Origin: Pseudomonadales bacterium
Lineage (GTDB): Bacteria > Pseudomonadota > Gammaproteobacteria > Pseudomonadales > Azotimanducaceae
NCBI GenBank assembly: GCA_022822135.1
Contig: JAJECH010000054.1
Coordinates: 50,781-114,780, forward strand
DNA: 64,000 nt
Direction of reading: 5' to 3'
A program made the translations under genes and the position numbers. Below the pieces are notes generated by a model. The model did no database searches. It was not told the origin of the DNA and saw only the letters and a program-made list of their open reading frames with translations. This document shows, one piece after another, positions 28,743 through 37,391 of this stretch. How positions within the stretch are numbered: position 1 is the first letter of the stretch; every line of letters starts with the position of its first letter.

Positions 28743-29456
28743 ATGAGCGCGGTCGACCGAGTCGTTTTGCATGACTCATGGAAGAAAGTGCTTCGGAGCG
28801 AATTTGAGTCCGACTACATGGTCCAGCTGCGAGAGTTCTTGCTTGCGGAACGAGGTGCAGGTAAGCACATCTTCCCACCTTCAAAGCTGATTTTCAATGC
28901 ACTGGATAGTTGCCCGTTACCCGACGTCAAAGTTGTGATCATCGGACAGGATCCGTATATCTTTCAAGGTCAAGCGCACGGGTTGTGTTTCAGCGTGCCT
29001 CCGGGTGTTAAGCAACCGCCGTCGTTAGTGAACATCTTCAAAGAACTAGCGGAGGATCTGAGGGAGAACGGAGCTTCGGATGCGCCCTTCGCGCCATCGA
29101 ACGGCAGCCTATTAGGTTGGGCTGCTCAAGGTGTTTTATTGCTGAACGCGACGCTTACGGTCCTTGAAGGTGCGAGCGGGTCCCATCAAAACAAGGGCTG
29201 GGAACGATTTACCGACCGCATCGTTGAAATCGTTGATGAGCATTGCGAGCACGTCGTCTTCCTTCTCTGGGGTGCGTATGCCAAAGCGAAAGGGGAGCGC
29301 GTTTCGCGCGACCGACATTGCGTCCTAACAGCTGCACATCCTTCCCCATTTTCTGCTCAAAACGGCTTCTTTGGGTGCCGTCATTTCAGCGCCGCAAACA
29401 ATTATTTGCGCGGTCACGGCATTGAGGAGATCGATTGGCGTCGCACTGATGCATAA
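28743..29456 (+). CDS. ung: Uracil-DNA glycosylase, family 1
   Basis: Removes uracil from DNA at the start of base excision repair. The 237-residue length is typical. The water-activating motif IIGQDPYIFQGQAHG places the catalytic Asp at residue 70. FSVPPGVKQPPSLVNIFKEL is the pro-rich and uracil-binding region, LLNATLTV carries the uracil-specific Asn, and the leucine-loop motif is AAHPSPFSAQNGFFGC. It starts six bases after lysS, so it is probably in the same transcript. Confidence 0.96.
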   Translation: MSAVDRVVLHDSWKKVLRSEFESDYMVQLREFLLAERGAGKHIFPPSKLIFNALDSCPLPDVKVVIIGQDPYIFQGQAHGLCFSVPPGVKQPPSLVNIFKELAEDLRENGASDAPFAPSNGSLLGWAAQGVLLLNATLTVLEGASGSHQNKGWERFTDRIVEIVDEHCEHVVFLLWGAYAKAKGERVSRDRHCVLTAAHPSPFSAQNGFFGCRHFSAANNYLRGHGIEEIDWRRTDA

Positions 29457-29530
29457 CCGACCTTAATACTCTATGAAGTCAAGACGGAATTCCCATACAA
29501 TTCCTCACTAACCCAAGCTAACAACACGGC

Positions 29531-29560
29531 TTGACGAGGCTTCGGCGAGTGCCCGTAAAC
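29531..29560 (+). promoter_or_regulatory. Possible sigma-70 promoter before trpS
   Basis: TTGACG at 29531-29536 and GTAAAC at 29555-29560 with an 18-base spacer, 19 bases before the trpS ATG. The -35 box is good but the -10 box is weak, so this is only a candidate. The 122-base gap before trpS makes a separate promoter reasonable. Confidence 0.3.
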
Positions 29561-29578
29561 CTTTCGTAGCCTTGATTC

Positions 29579-30802
29579 ATGGAAGAAGCAAACCAAGCCA
29601 AACGCCCAGATAGAGTCCTATCAGGGATGAGACCCACTGGCTATATGCACTTGGGTAACTACCACGGCGCATTAAAAAACTGGGTAGACCTACAGTCTCA
29701 ATACGACTGCTATTTCTTTGTCGCCGACTGGCACGCTCTCACGACCGCGTACGACGAAACGCACACGATCGAGGAATACTCGCAGGAGATGGTCGTGGAT
29801 TGGCTGGGTGCCGGTTTGTCACCGGACGAATGCACGATCTTCATGCAAAGTCGAGTACCGGAACATGCGGAACTGCACCTGTTTCTGTCCATGATCACGC
29901 CGCTGCCTTGGGTAGAGCGCGTTCCGACGTACAAGGACATCATCAATTCCTTGCAGGACAAGGACCTGGCGACCTACGGATTTCTCGGGTATCCGGTACT
30001 TCAGGCGGCTGACATACTCATCTATCGGGCGGAACGTGTCCCCGTCGGTATGGACCAAGACGCCCATGTCGAAATGTGTCGTGAAATTGCTCGTCGATTC
30101 AATGAGATTTATGGTCGCAGTATCGATTTCGAAACCACCGTACAGGACCTACTCGAGGCTCAAGGGCAAGCGTTCAAGAGTGACTTTCTTGCAGCCAATC
30201 GAGGATATCGTGAAGACGGACGTCAGGAGTCGCTGGAAGACGGCTTAGCGCTGTTGTCATCGAGTTCCACACTTTCTCGCCGTGAATCTGAGACGCTTGA
30301 GGGATACCTGCGCGGAACCGGTCGAGTGATTCTGCCTGAGCCACGCACGCTGGCCACAGAGACGCCACTCGTGGTTGGGCTAGACGGTCGAAAAATGTCG
30401 AAGTCCTACGGCAACACGGTTCAACTTCGGGATGAACCTGAAGTTATCGAGCAAAAAATCAGTCGTATGCAAACCGACCCGGCTCGCGTTCGCCTCAAGG
30501 ATCCAGGTGATCCAGCAAAGTGTCCTGTGTTTACGTGGCACAAGATTTACCTAGACGAGGATCAGCGCGAATGGGCAGCAAACGGCTGTCGTACGGCGTC
30601 GATCGGTTGCCGCGAATGCAAGCAACCCCTCATCGACACGATTAGCGTAGAGCAGACGACGTTTCGAGAACGGGCGGCGGAATATGCGAATTCACCCGAA
30701 AAAGTGCGTCAGATTCTCGCTGAAGGGTCGGAGAAAGCGCGAGTGATTGCGAAAGAAACCATGACTGAAGTTAGAGCGGCTATAGGTATTGCGAATGCCT
30801 GA
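29579..30802 (+). CDS. trpS: Tryptophanyl-tRNA synthetase
   Basis: Charges tRNA(Trp). The 407-residue protein has the class I HIGH-type motif in RPTGYMHLGNYHGALKNW, the Trp pocket around YPVLQAADILIYRAERVPVG, and the signature GLDGRKMSKSYGN (KMSKS from Lys272). It is about 70 residues longer than Escherichia coli TrpS; the extra part lies roughly at residues 190-255, between the Rossmann core and the KMSKS loop, as in some pseudomonad enzymes. The stop overlaps the start of scpA. Confidence 0.93.
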   Translation: MEEANQAKRPDRVLSGMRPTGYMHLGNYHGALKNWVDLQSQYDCYFFVADWHALTTAYDETHTIEEYSQEMVVDWLGAGLSPDECTIFMQSRVPEHAELHLFLSMITPLPWVERVPTYKDIINSLQDKDLATYGFLGYPVLQAADILIYRAERVPVGMDQDAHVEMCREIARRFNEIYGRSIDFETTVQDLLEAQGQAFKSDFLAANRGYREDGRQESLEDGLALLSSSSTLSRRESETLEGYLRGTGRVILPEPRTLATETPLVVGLDGRKMSKSYGNTVQLRDEPEVIEQKISRMQTDPARVRLKDPGDPAKCPVFTWHKIYLDEDQREWAANGCRTASIGCRECKQPLIDTISVEQTTFRERAAEYANSPEKVRQILAEGSEKARVIAKETMTEVRAAIGIANA

Positions 30803-31643
30803 CGAATTAGCGAATCAAACGACCGAGGAATTGGCGTTGAACCGGGACAACAGCATGCCGTATCAAGCGCGCATTGGCGACAAGAGCATAGAAGAGCTCC
30901 CAAACGATTTACACGTACCGCCGGATGCGATGATCGTGATGCTCGAGTCTTTCGAAGGACCATTGGATCTCTTGCTCTATCTGATTCGTAAGCAGAACCT
31001 CAACATCCTTGAGATACGTCTAGCGGATATTGCGGATCAATACATGCAGTACATCGAGATGATGTCGACACTTCGGCTACAGCTAGCAGGGGAATACTTG
31101 GTGATTGCCGCGACGCTGATGGTGATCAAATCACGGGCGTTACTTCCACAGCTGGAGAGCGATGAGGAAGAAGAGGCGAATCCTGAAGCCGAATTACGTC
31201 GCCGACTCCAAGAGTACGAACGGTTAAAGAACGCGTCTGAACGTCTAGATGCCTTACCTCGTGTCGATCGCGAAGTGCATGTCGTACACGCACCCCTCGC
31301 AGAGTCCTACGCACCGGAAGTGCAGCCAGAGATCGAGCTGAAGGAACTAATGGTCGCATTTGCGGATGTCATTCAACGTTCAAAGCTCTATCAGCAACAC
31401 CGTATCACTCGTACGACGATTTCGGTGAGAGAACGGATGACGGACATCATCGGTAAACTCGAAAAATCCGAGGAGCAGGTACCGTTCGATGCGCTGTTCG
31501 ATGTGCGTGAAGGTAAAGTCTCGCTTATCGCGTCACTTTTGGCGATCCTCGAACTCATGAGGAGTAGCTTGGTTCGAGTGACCCAGCAGCGACCATTTGC
31601 ACCAATATTCGTCGGATTAGCGGAGGCGACTAGCGTTGGCTGA
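30795..31643 (+). CDS. scpA: Segregation and condensation protein ScpA
   Basis: The kleisin subunit of the SMC-ScpAB condensin complex, acting in chromosome compaction and segregation. The ATG at 30795, inside the end of trpS, gives 282 residues. The conserved N-terminus is IVMLESFEGPLDLLLYLIRK followed by NILEIRLADIADQY and AGEYLVIAATLMVIKSRALL; the middle is acidic (ESDEEEEA), and the C-terminal winged helix includes VSLIASLLAILEL. It overlaps scpB by eight bases. SMC is not in the window. Confidence 0.94.
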   Translation: MPDELANQTTEELALNRDNSMPYQARIGDKSIEELPNDLHVPPDAMIVMLESFEGPLDLLLYLIRKQNLNILEIRLADIADQYMQYIEMMSTLRLQLAGEYLVIAATLMVIKSRALLPQLESDEEEEANPEAELRRRLQEYERLKNASERLDALPRVDREVHVVHAPLAESYAPEVQPEIELKELMVAFADVIQRSKLYQQHRITRTTISVRERMTDIIGKLEKSEEQVPFDALFDVREGKVSLIASLLAILELMRSSLVRVTQQRPFAPIFVGLAEATSVG

Positions 31644-32232
31644 ATTAACCGTGACGGAAGTCAAACGAATTGTGGAAACGCTGCTCTTCGCTGCGGATGA
31701 ACCACTAAACGTTGCCGCACTCATGAACGTTTTCGATTCAGAGTACGACGACCCACGTTCGTTTCGTGAATTGCTGGTCGCCGCGCTCGACGAACTCGAA
31801 ATGGACTGTGAAGCGCGTGGCATCGAGCTGGTTCAAGTTGCGTCAGGATTTCGACTTCAAGTTGATAAAGCACACAGCGAGTGGGTCCATAAGTTATGGC
31901 GGCGGAATCCGCCACGATATTCGCGTGCATTGCTTGAAACGCTTGCGATGATCGCGTACCAGCAACCCATCACGCGCGGTGAAATCGACGAAGTTCGAGG
32001 CGTGACGACCAGCGGCAACATCCTGCGAAGGCTGCAGGAACGAGGATGGGTGCGCGAGCTGGGGCGTAAACAGGTTCCTGGACTGCCGATCCTGTATGGG
32101 ACCACACGCGCGTTCTTGGATTATTTCAATCTACGCTCGATTGGCGATTTACCCCCGTTGGTTGATGGGGAGTCGTTGCGCGTGAAGGAAGAACGCGTAG
32201 AACCACCGCGAATCGTGGCAAATGAGAGTTAG
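31636..32232 (+). CDS. scpB: Segregation and condensation protein ScpB
   Basis: The tandem winged-helix partner of ScpA. It starts at a TTG inside the end of scpA and has 198 residues. Family marks: VKRIVETLLFAADEPL at the N-terminus, GIELVQVASGFRLQVDK, ALLETLAMIAYQQPITRGEI and VSTSGN-like VTTSGNILRRLQERGWV, then GLPILYGTTRAFLDYFNL. Order trpS-scpA-scpB-rluB is usual in gammaproteobacteria. Confidence 0.94.
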   Translation: MAELTVTEVKRIVETLLFAADEPLNVAALMNVFDSEYDDPRSFRELLVAALDELEMDCEARGIELVQVASGFRLQVDKAHSEWVHKLWRRNPPRYSRALLETLAMIAYQQPITRGEIDEVRGVTTSGNILRRLQERGWVRELGRKQVPGLPILYGTTRAFLDYFNLRSIGDLPPLVDGESLRVKEERVEPPRIVANES

Positions 32233-32276
32233 CTCGCGCTAACCTTCTCGTCACAAGTCAAACGCAGCAAGGGTCT

Positions 32277-33137
32277 ATGGCTGGCACGACAAACGAATCG
32301 ACGGCGCCGACGGTGAAGCTGCAGAAAGCACTTGCGGATGCTGGCTTAGGTTCGCGGCGGACCATAGAAAAGTGGATTGCGGCCGGCAGAGTCAGAGTCG
32401 ATGGAGAACTAGCGACCCTCGGCGACAGGGTTTCGTCTGCGCAACGCGTTGAACTCGACGGCAAGCTCGTTTCTCGCCGTGTTCATTCTGATCCTCGCAT
32501 GCTCCTCATGAACAAGGCGGCTGGAGTTGAAGTAACACGGAAGTCAGTCACCGATCGTCGCACCGTATTCGCGCAATTACCGAGCCTTAAATCCGGTCGA
32601 TGGATTTCCATAGGTCGGCTCGATGTTGGCACCACAGGTCTTTTGCTGTTCACGAACAACGGCGAACTGGCGAACAAACTCATGCATCCGAGTACGAATC
32701 TCGATCGTGAATATGCGGTGAGAGTACGCACGCTTCTAGACGAAGAGAAGTTAGAGAGACTTACCCGCGGCGTAGTGCTCGACGGCGTTACGTGCCGGTT
32801 CAGTGATATTCAGTATTACGATGGTCGTGGAAGCAATCACTGGTACCACGTGTGCTTGATGGAAGGGAGAAATCGCGAAGTTCGGCGACTCTTTGAAAGT
32901 CAAGGCATCCTGGTATCGCGACTCAAGCGCGTGCGCTTTGGACCGTTTATCGCTCCTAGCTTCGTACCAGCTGGTCGTGTCGTGGAGATTCACACCGATG
33001 AGGTAAACGCCGTGTGCGAGATGCTCGGTTTAACTATGCGTGCTCGATCACGAGGGGACACTAAACCGACCAGTGGGAATCGCTCCGTTCTGATTCCGTA
33101 CCCGAATCTGACGCTTCCTCGTTGGTACAGAGATTGA
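32277..33137 (+). CDS. rluB: 23S rRNA pseudouridine synthase RluB-like
   Basis: Makes pseudouridine at position 2605 of 23S rRNA in Escherichia coli. The 286-residue protein has an N-terminal S4 RNA-binding domain (KLQKALADAGLGSRRTIEKW) and the RsuA/RluB catalytic core, with the essential Asp in ISIGRLDVGTTGLLLFTNNG. Further on MEGRNREVRRLFESQG and VSRLKRVRFGPF are family stretches. The C-terminal tail of about 30 residues is polar and variable. It follows scpB by 44 bases, the usual neighbourhood for RluB. Confidence 0.92.
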   Translation: MAGTTNESTAPTVKLQKALADAGLGSRRTIEKWIAAGRVRVDGELATLGDRVSSAQRVELDGKLVSRRVHSDPRMLLMNKAAGVEVTRKSVTDRRTVFAQLPSLKSGRWISIGRLDVGTTGLLLFTNNGELANKLMHPSTNLDREYAVRVRTLLDEEKLERLTRGVVLDGVTCRFSDIQYYDGRGSNHWYHVCLMEGRNREVRRLFESQGILVSRLKRVRFGPFIAPSFVPAGRVVEIHTDEVNAVCEMLGLTMRARSRGDTKPTSGNRSVLIPYPNLTLPRWYRD

Positions 33138-33518
33138 TCAATTCCGTTCAGATGCTTTGACTTTCTTTCCATGTAGATCACAGTCAAGCGGTCTATTTAT
33201 GTGTTTTTATTCAATGAAAATGAAAAAGAATCGCGGGGTTGCCTAAGTTCCTAAGTAGCAGGACCCTCTCTAAATACCCGCCTTACATTCGTTTTTCGAT
33301 TTGTGATTTTCGTTCGAAAATACCGCAATACGACTATACTTATGTACTGCTAATTTGACATTATTTCTCAACTAGGAGAGATTCCATCAACTTGATTACT
33401 TTTGTATTGCCTTCGTCCAGCACAGTACTTGATAGGAAATGTACATTAATACCGTCTCTATCAGATACATGAATTCGGGATCGATACTGCTCGGGTCATT
33501 CGTCGCAGGGAATGATCC
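33138..33518. other. AT-rich intergenic region before higBA
   Basis: About 380 bases, visibly richer in A and T than the flanks, with no recognisable coding frame. It must hold the higBA promoter and operator. A TTGACA box is present at 33355-33360 without a good -10 partner at normal spacing. The base shift marks the boundary between the housekeeping operon and the toxin-antitoxin insert. Confidence 0.45.
33438..33447. promoter_or_regulatory. Palindrome that may be the HigA operator
   Basis: AATGTACATT is a perfect 10-base palindrome 71 bases before the higB start, flanked by GATAG and CTATC arms. HigA-type antitoxins repress their own promoter by binding short palindromes, so it is a candidate operator. 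A chance match is possible. Confidence 0.35.
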
Positions 33519-33794
33519 TTGCGGATTAAGCACAAGGGACTTCGCCGCCTGGCAGAGGAGGATCGCGAAGCAAGACTACCGAACGATTTGGTGCCGAAAC
33601 TTCGAGTCATACTGACTCTCTTGAACGACGCGAAGCACCCGCGAAACCTCGCAACACAACCAGGTTATCGCTTACACCAATTAAAGGGGAATATGAGGGG
33701 TATATGGAGTGTTCGTGTGTCCGGTAATTGGCGCGTCATCTTCCGATTCGAAAATGAGGAAGCTGTTGACGTAGACTTAGTAGACTATCACTAA
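33519..33794 (+). CDS. higB: HigB-family toxin (RelE-like)
   Basis: A 91-residue RelE/HigB-type ribosome-dependent mRNA interferase. The core LRLHELKG-like YRLHQLKGNMRGIWSVRVSG followed by NWRVIFRFENEEAVDVDLVDYH is the family signature, with the basic and aromatic residues (Arg, Trp, Arg) that act in RNA cleavage. An in-frame stop just upstream leaves the TTG at 33519 as the start; it begins a few residues later than usual for the family. The antitoxin gene follows 17 bases later, the toxin-first order of HigBA. Confidence 0.9.
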   Translation: MRIKHKGLRRLAEEDREARLPNDLVPKLRVILTLLNDAKHPRNLATQPGYRLHQLKGNMRGIWSVRVSGNWRVIFRFENEEAVDVDLVDYH

Positions 33795-33811
33795 ACGTTG
33801 GGAATGCAATC

Positions 33812-34069
33812 ATGGCGATGTTGAATCCTTGTCATCCTGGTGAAATTTTGCGAGGTAATCTTGAGGCAGAAGGTTGGACAGTGACAGATGCCGCATCTCA
33901 ATTAGGTTGCACACGGCAGGCTCTGTCTCGATTGTTGAACGGCAGATCTGGGATTACTCCTGCGATGGCTCTCGCGCTTGAGCGTATTGGCTGGAGCGAT
34001 GCGAGCTTTTGGATGAGATTACAAGGAACCTACGAACTCGCTCAGGAACGGCGCCGTCAAGCAGCTTGA
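33812..34069 (+). CDS. higA: HigA-family antitoxin
   Basis: An 85-residue XRE-type helix-turn-helix antitoxin. It starts CHPGEILRGNLEAEGWTVTD, then the recognition part AASQLGCTRQALSRLLNG, RSGITPAMALALERIGWSDA and WMRLQGTYELAQ, the standard HigA layout. It neutralises HigB and represses the operon. It sits between rluB and the convergent yciK gene. Confidence 0.93.
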   Translation: MAMLNPCHPGEILRGNLEAEGWTVTDAASQLGCTRQALSRLLNGRSGITPAMALALERIGWSDASFWMRLQGTYELAQERRRQAA

Positions 34070-34171
34070 CGTTGACGTAAACGCTCGTAGTTCGGACGCC
34101 TCAGATTAATCTGAGTGTCGGATTTGAAAATTCGTTCGATGCGTCACTCCTGATATTTACTCTCAGTTCAG

Positions 34172-34924
34172 TCATGATCCGTCCCAAGACGAAGCATCAA
34201 ATTTTTTGCCATTGACGCCCCTCGAATCGGGTCCTATGAGATATAGATAAAGCGGCATGTGCTCTTGTGGTGTAGGTAACGTCATGGGATCTTCTGCGGG
34301 ATAGGCAGACGCACGCATAGTGGTGCGCGTACCTCCAGGATTGAGCGAATTCACACGTATGTTTGTGTCGCTCAGTTCATCGGCTAGGACCTCCATCATG
34401 CCTTCGGTCGCGAACTTAGAAACAGCATAGGCACCCCAGAAGGCACGACCTTTTCGACCAACTCCTGACGACGTAAAAATCACCGATGCGTCGGACGACT
34501 TTTCGAGGGCTGGGAGAAGCGCTTTCGTGAGTAGAAACGCGGCCGTTACGTTTACGTGCATGACCGATTCCCATTCGTTCGAAGGGTAATGCGCTACTGG
34601 AACCTTAGACCCCAACAAGGACGCGTTGTGCAGGATCCCATCCAACTGTTGGATGGCGTCCCTCAATGAATCCGTCAGCACGGTTTCAGACTGTGCGTGC
34701 AGCTTCGCAAGATCGAAAGGGATGATCAGCGGCGAAGTAGCCGTAGCGGAAGTGATTTCGTCGTTGACAGCTTCGAGTTTCTTGCGGTCTCGTCCGAGCA
34801 AGAGCACATCTGCGCCGTGTTGAGCGTAGGTAATCGCGGCGACACGACCGATACCATCGCTCGCACCGGTCACTAGGATGGTTCGACCTACTAACAGGTT
34901 TTTATGCGGTTGGTATCTAGCCAA
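34172..34924 (-). CDS. yciK: YciK-family short-chain dehydrogenase
   Basis: A 250-residue SDR. NAD(P) motif ILVTGASDGIGRVAAITY, the NAG-like ILHNASLLG, catalytic Ser in VIFTSSGVGRKGRAFWG and YAVSK with the Tyr and Lys. The C-terminal NPGGTRTTMRASAYPAEDP and YLIGPDSRGVNGKKFDASSW fit YciK, whose substrate is unknown. It overlaps the end of ubiG by eight bases; ubiG, gph and yciK are often neighbours in gammaproteobacteria, but gph is missing here. Confidence 0.9.
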   Translation of the reverse strand: MARYQPHKNLLVGRTILVTGASDGIGRVAAITYAQHGADVLLLGRDRKKLEAVNDEITSATATSPLIIPFDLAKLHAQSETVLTDSLRDAIQQLDGILHNASLLGSKVPVAHYPSNEWESVMHVNVTAAFLLTKALLPALEKSSDASVIFTSSGVGRKGRAFWGAYAVSKFATEGMMEVLADELSDTNIRVNSLNPGGTRTTMRASAYPAEDPMTLPTPQEHMPLYLYLIGPDSRGVNGKKFDASSWDGS

Positions 34925-35636
34925 GAGGTTTCTCGGCGTGCATTAGGTAGTTCACGTCTAAATCGTCGCAAAGTGTGCAATGGCGCGTGAACGGGTTGTA
35001 GCGGTACCCCTGAATGGTCTTTACGGTTAGACCCGCATCGCGTGAAGCTTGAGCTAGCTCAGAAGGTCGAATGAACTTCTCGTAATCGTGAGTGCCTCGA
35101 GGCAACACGTTGAGTACGTATTCGCCTGCAACGATCATGAGCGCATACGCTTTCGGATGACGATTAATCGTTGAGAAGTAGAGGTCAGCACCGGGTTGCG
35201 CCAAATCTGCAAGAGCGGCGACTGTTATGCGGTAATCTGGAACGTGTTCGAGCATCTCTAACGCTGCGACGACATGAAACGATGCCGCGTGTTCGTCGAC
35301 GTATGTCTCAGCGGTAGCTATTTCGTATTCGGGATATTCGGTCAAGCCTTCTTCGATCGCGTGAATCTTCGCGACCGTTAAGGGACCGCGTGCGGGATCG
35401 ATGCCAACGATTCGTGCGCCTAAATTTGCGAGACTCTCCGCGAGAATCCCCCCGCCACAGCCAACTTCGATGACATCCCGATCAGAAACCTCAGATCGAT
35501 CTGTGATGAACCTTAAGCGCACTTCATTGATGTCGTGAAGAGGTTTGAACTCGCCGTCCTTGTCCCACCATCGATGCGCGAGCGACTCGAATTTCTCGAG
35601 CTCGGCAGGATCGACGTTAGCGTGGGCATCAGCCAT
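34917..35636 (-). CDS. ubiG: Ubiquinone biosynthesis O-methyltransferase UbiG
   Basis: Performs both O-methylations of ubiquinone synthesis with S-adenosylmethionine. The 239-residue protein has the N-terminal VDPAELEKFESLAHRWWDKD GEF motif common to UbiG, SAM motif I IEVGCGGGILAESLA, and ALEMLEHVPD, then FSTINRHPKAYALMIVAGEY and LPRGTHDYEKFIRPSEL. Its presence implies ubiquinone-based aerobic respiration. It is first in a two-gene leftward operon with yciK and diverges from the carboxylesterase gene. Confidence 0.95.
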   Translation of the reverse strand: MADAHANVDPAELEKFESLAHRWWDKDGEFKPLHDINEVRLRFITDRSEVSDRDVIEVGCGGGILAESLANLGARIVGIDPARGPLTVAKIHAIEEGLTEYPEYEIATAETYVDEHAASFHVVAALEMLEHVPDYRITVAALADLAQPGADLYFSTINRHPKAYALMIVAGEYVLNVLPRGTHDYEKFIRPSELAQASRDAGLTVKTIQGYRYNPFTRHCTLCDDLDVNYLMHAEKPLG

Positions 35637-35725
35637 TTAGATTCACCGACAGATGTGACTAGGCAAAATGATAGGTAGACGATTTCAAGCATAGGTTGCT
35701 TGGTTGTAGCTTCAGGAGTGATGTT

Positions 35726-37198
35726 GTGGCATTAGTTGAAACCAGTTGTGGACAGATTGAAGGACTGGATCAGGACGGTTTGAACGTCTTTCTGGGAATT
35801 CCGTTCGCACAGCCTCCGGTCGGCGACAAGCGATGGCTAGCACCGGTTCCACCTGAGCCTTGGTCCAGAATAAGGGATACGAAAGCGTTTGGTTCTTGCG
35901 CAATCCAATCAACGATCCCCGGCGCCGTCGGAGAACTCATCGGTATCGCGACTGGGGAAACCAGCGAGGATTGTCTCTATCTGAACGTCTGGACGCCAGG
36001 TTGTGATTCAAACAAACGTCCAGTCATGGTCTGGATTCATGGCGGTGGAAATACGGTTGGATCCGGTTCGCAACCGCGTGTCAACGGACAGCATCTAGCT
36101 AAAACAGGTGACATGGTCGTTGTCACGTTGAACTATCGACTCGGTGCGCTTGGGTTCCTTCACGCACCTGAACTGGGTGGCACAGGAAACGAAGCGTTAC
36201 TAGATCAAGTCGCGGGTCTTCGTTGGGTAAAAGAGAACATTGAGGCGTTTGGCGGCGACTCGGGCAACGTAACCGTGTTTGGGCAATCGGCCGGTGGTTT
36301 CGATATCGCTCAACTCATGGCCATGCCTGCCGCAGCAGGTAGTTTTGACAAAGCAATTCCGATGAGTGGGTCGTTGACGAATCAAGTCAGAGTAGAAGCA
36401 GCTCTGCGAAGCGCACAGGAGCTCGCCGATCGCTGCGGTGGTTTTGACAAACTGCGCTCGGTTCCAGCGGAACAGATTCTGTCGTTACAAACCCAGATTC
36501 CAGGTGCACGATGGGGACCTGTGAGAGATGGCAATGTAATTCAAGAAGATGCCGCAGAGGTTCTTGCGCGTGGCGAATTCACACGAGATATGAACCTGAT
36601 GATCGGGCATACTCGCGATGAGTCAACGCTTTTCACGATCTTCAATCGAGAGTTTGCGGAGATGGACGCACCGCAGCTTCAGCGTTTATTAGAAGGAAGT
36701 GTGGGAGATCGTGCGAGTGACGCGCTCGAACGGTACGAGGCAGACCGAAATAAAGAAAACTTGAGCATGGATCCGATCGAGGTCTGGGCAGCGGTTTCGA
36801 CCGATCGAATGTTCCGGATACCGGCAGTCCGCACCGCAGACGCGCACCGGCAACATACGCCTAACGTTTGGATGTATCGATTCGATTGGGAATCACCGGC
36901 ACAAGAAGGACGATTGCACGCTTGTCACTCACTTGATATTCCATTCGTATGGGGTACGTATGACATAGAACGAATGAGACGATTCTGTGGCGAGGGTGAT
37001 CGCGTTGCGCAACTTTCTGATCGATTAATGCAATCGTATATCGCGTTCGCACACACCGGTGACCCTAACCACGACGGTATCCCAGACTGGCCGTGTTATG
37101 CGGAGAATCGTTCAACGATGTGCTTTAGTGACGAGATCACGCCTGTCGACGCACCAATGGATGCAACGCGCGAATTCTGGCTTTCGAACGTAGATTGA
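35726..37198 (+). CDS. Type B carboxylesterase
   Basis: An alpha/beta hydrolase of 490 residues from a GTG at 35726, chosen because AGGAG lies seven bases upstream; the frame opens 30 bases earlier at a TTG. Family marks: VFLGIPFAQPPVGDKRW, SEDCLYLNVWTP, oxyanion loop VWIHGGGNTVGSG, the nucleophile elbow VTVFGQSAGG, and ARWGPVRDG. The acid is probably in IGHTRDE and the His in LHACHSLDIPFVWG. Such enzymes split diverse esters. No signal peptide is visible, so a cytoplasmic enzyme is likely. Confidence 0.9.
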   Translation: MALVETSCGQIEGLDQDGLNVFLGIPFAQPPVGDKRWLAPVPPEPWSRIRDTKAFGSCAIQSTIPGAVGELIGIATGETSEDCLYLNVWTPGCDSNKRPVMVWIHGGGNTVGSGSQPRVNGQHLAKTGDMVVVTLNYRLGALGFLHAPELGGTGNEALLDQVAGLRWVKENIEAFGGDSGNVTVFGQSAGGFDIAQLMAMPAAAGSFDKAIPMSGSLTNQVRVEAALRSAQELADRCGGFDKLRSVPAEQILSLQTQIPGARWGPVRDGNVIQEDAAEVLARGEFTRDMNLMIGHTRDESTLFTIFNREFAEMDAPQLQRLLEGSVGDRASDALERYEADRNKENLSMDPIEVWAAVSTDRMFRIPAVRTADAHRQHTPNVWMYRFDWESPAQEGRLHACHSLDIPFVWGTYDIERMRRFCGEGDRVAQLSDRLMQSYIAFAHTGDPNHDGIPDWPCYAENRSTMCFSDEITPVDAPMDATREFWLSNVD

Positions 37199-37335
37199 GA
37201 CGAAATTCAGGACTCGATTTCGTTGTTCCGATCAGTCTGTTGTCACCGAAAAATGATGCACATAAATCGATGTAATGAGTGTGGTGGGAGCACTTGTTAG
37301 ACGTTACATAACTACAGTCAAAAAGGGGTGTCGCA

Positions 37336-37344
37336 TGGTATAAT
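37336..37344 (+). promoter_or_regulatory. Extended -10 promoter element before gyrA
   Basis: TGGTATAAT is a perfect consensus -10 box with the extended TGn element, 47 bases before the gyrA ATG. No strong -35 box lies 16-18 bases upstream, which is common for extended -10 promoters. The surrounding 190-base gap is AT-rich. Confidence 0.6.
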
Positions 37345-37391
37345 TTCAATACGTCTAGCAATGCTATAAAAGTCTTATAAATCAATAAGAT

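Noticed and set aside
33355..33360. TTGACA as the higBA -35 box
   Set aside because: At 16-18 bases there is no acceptable -10 box, so a promoter cannot be claimed.
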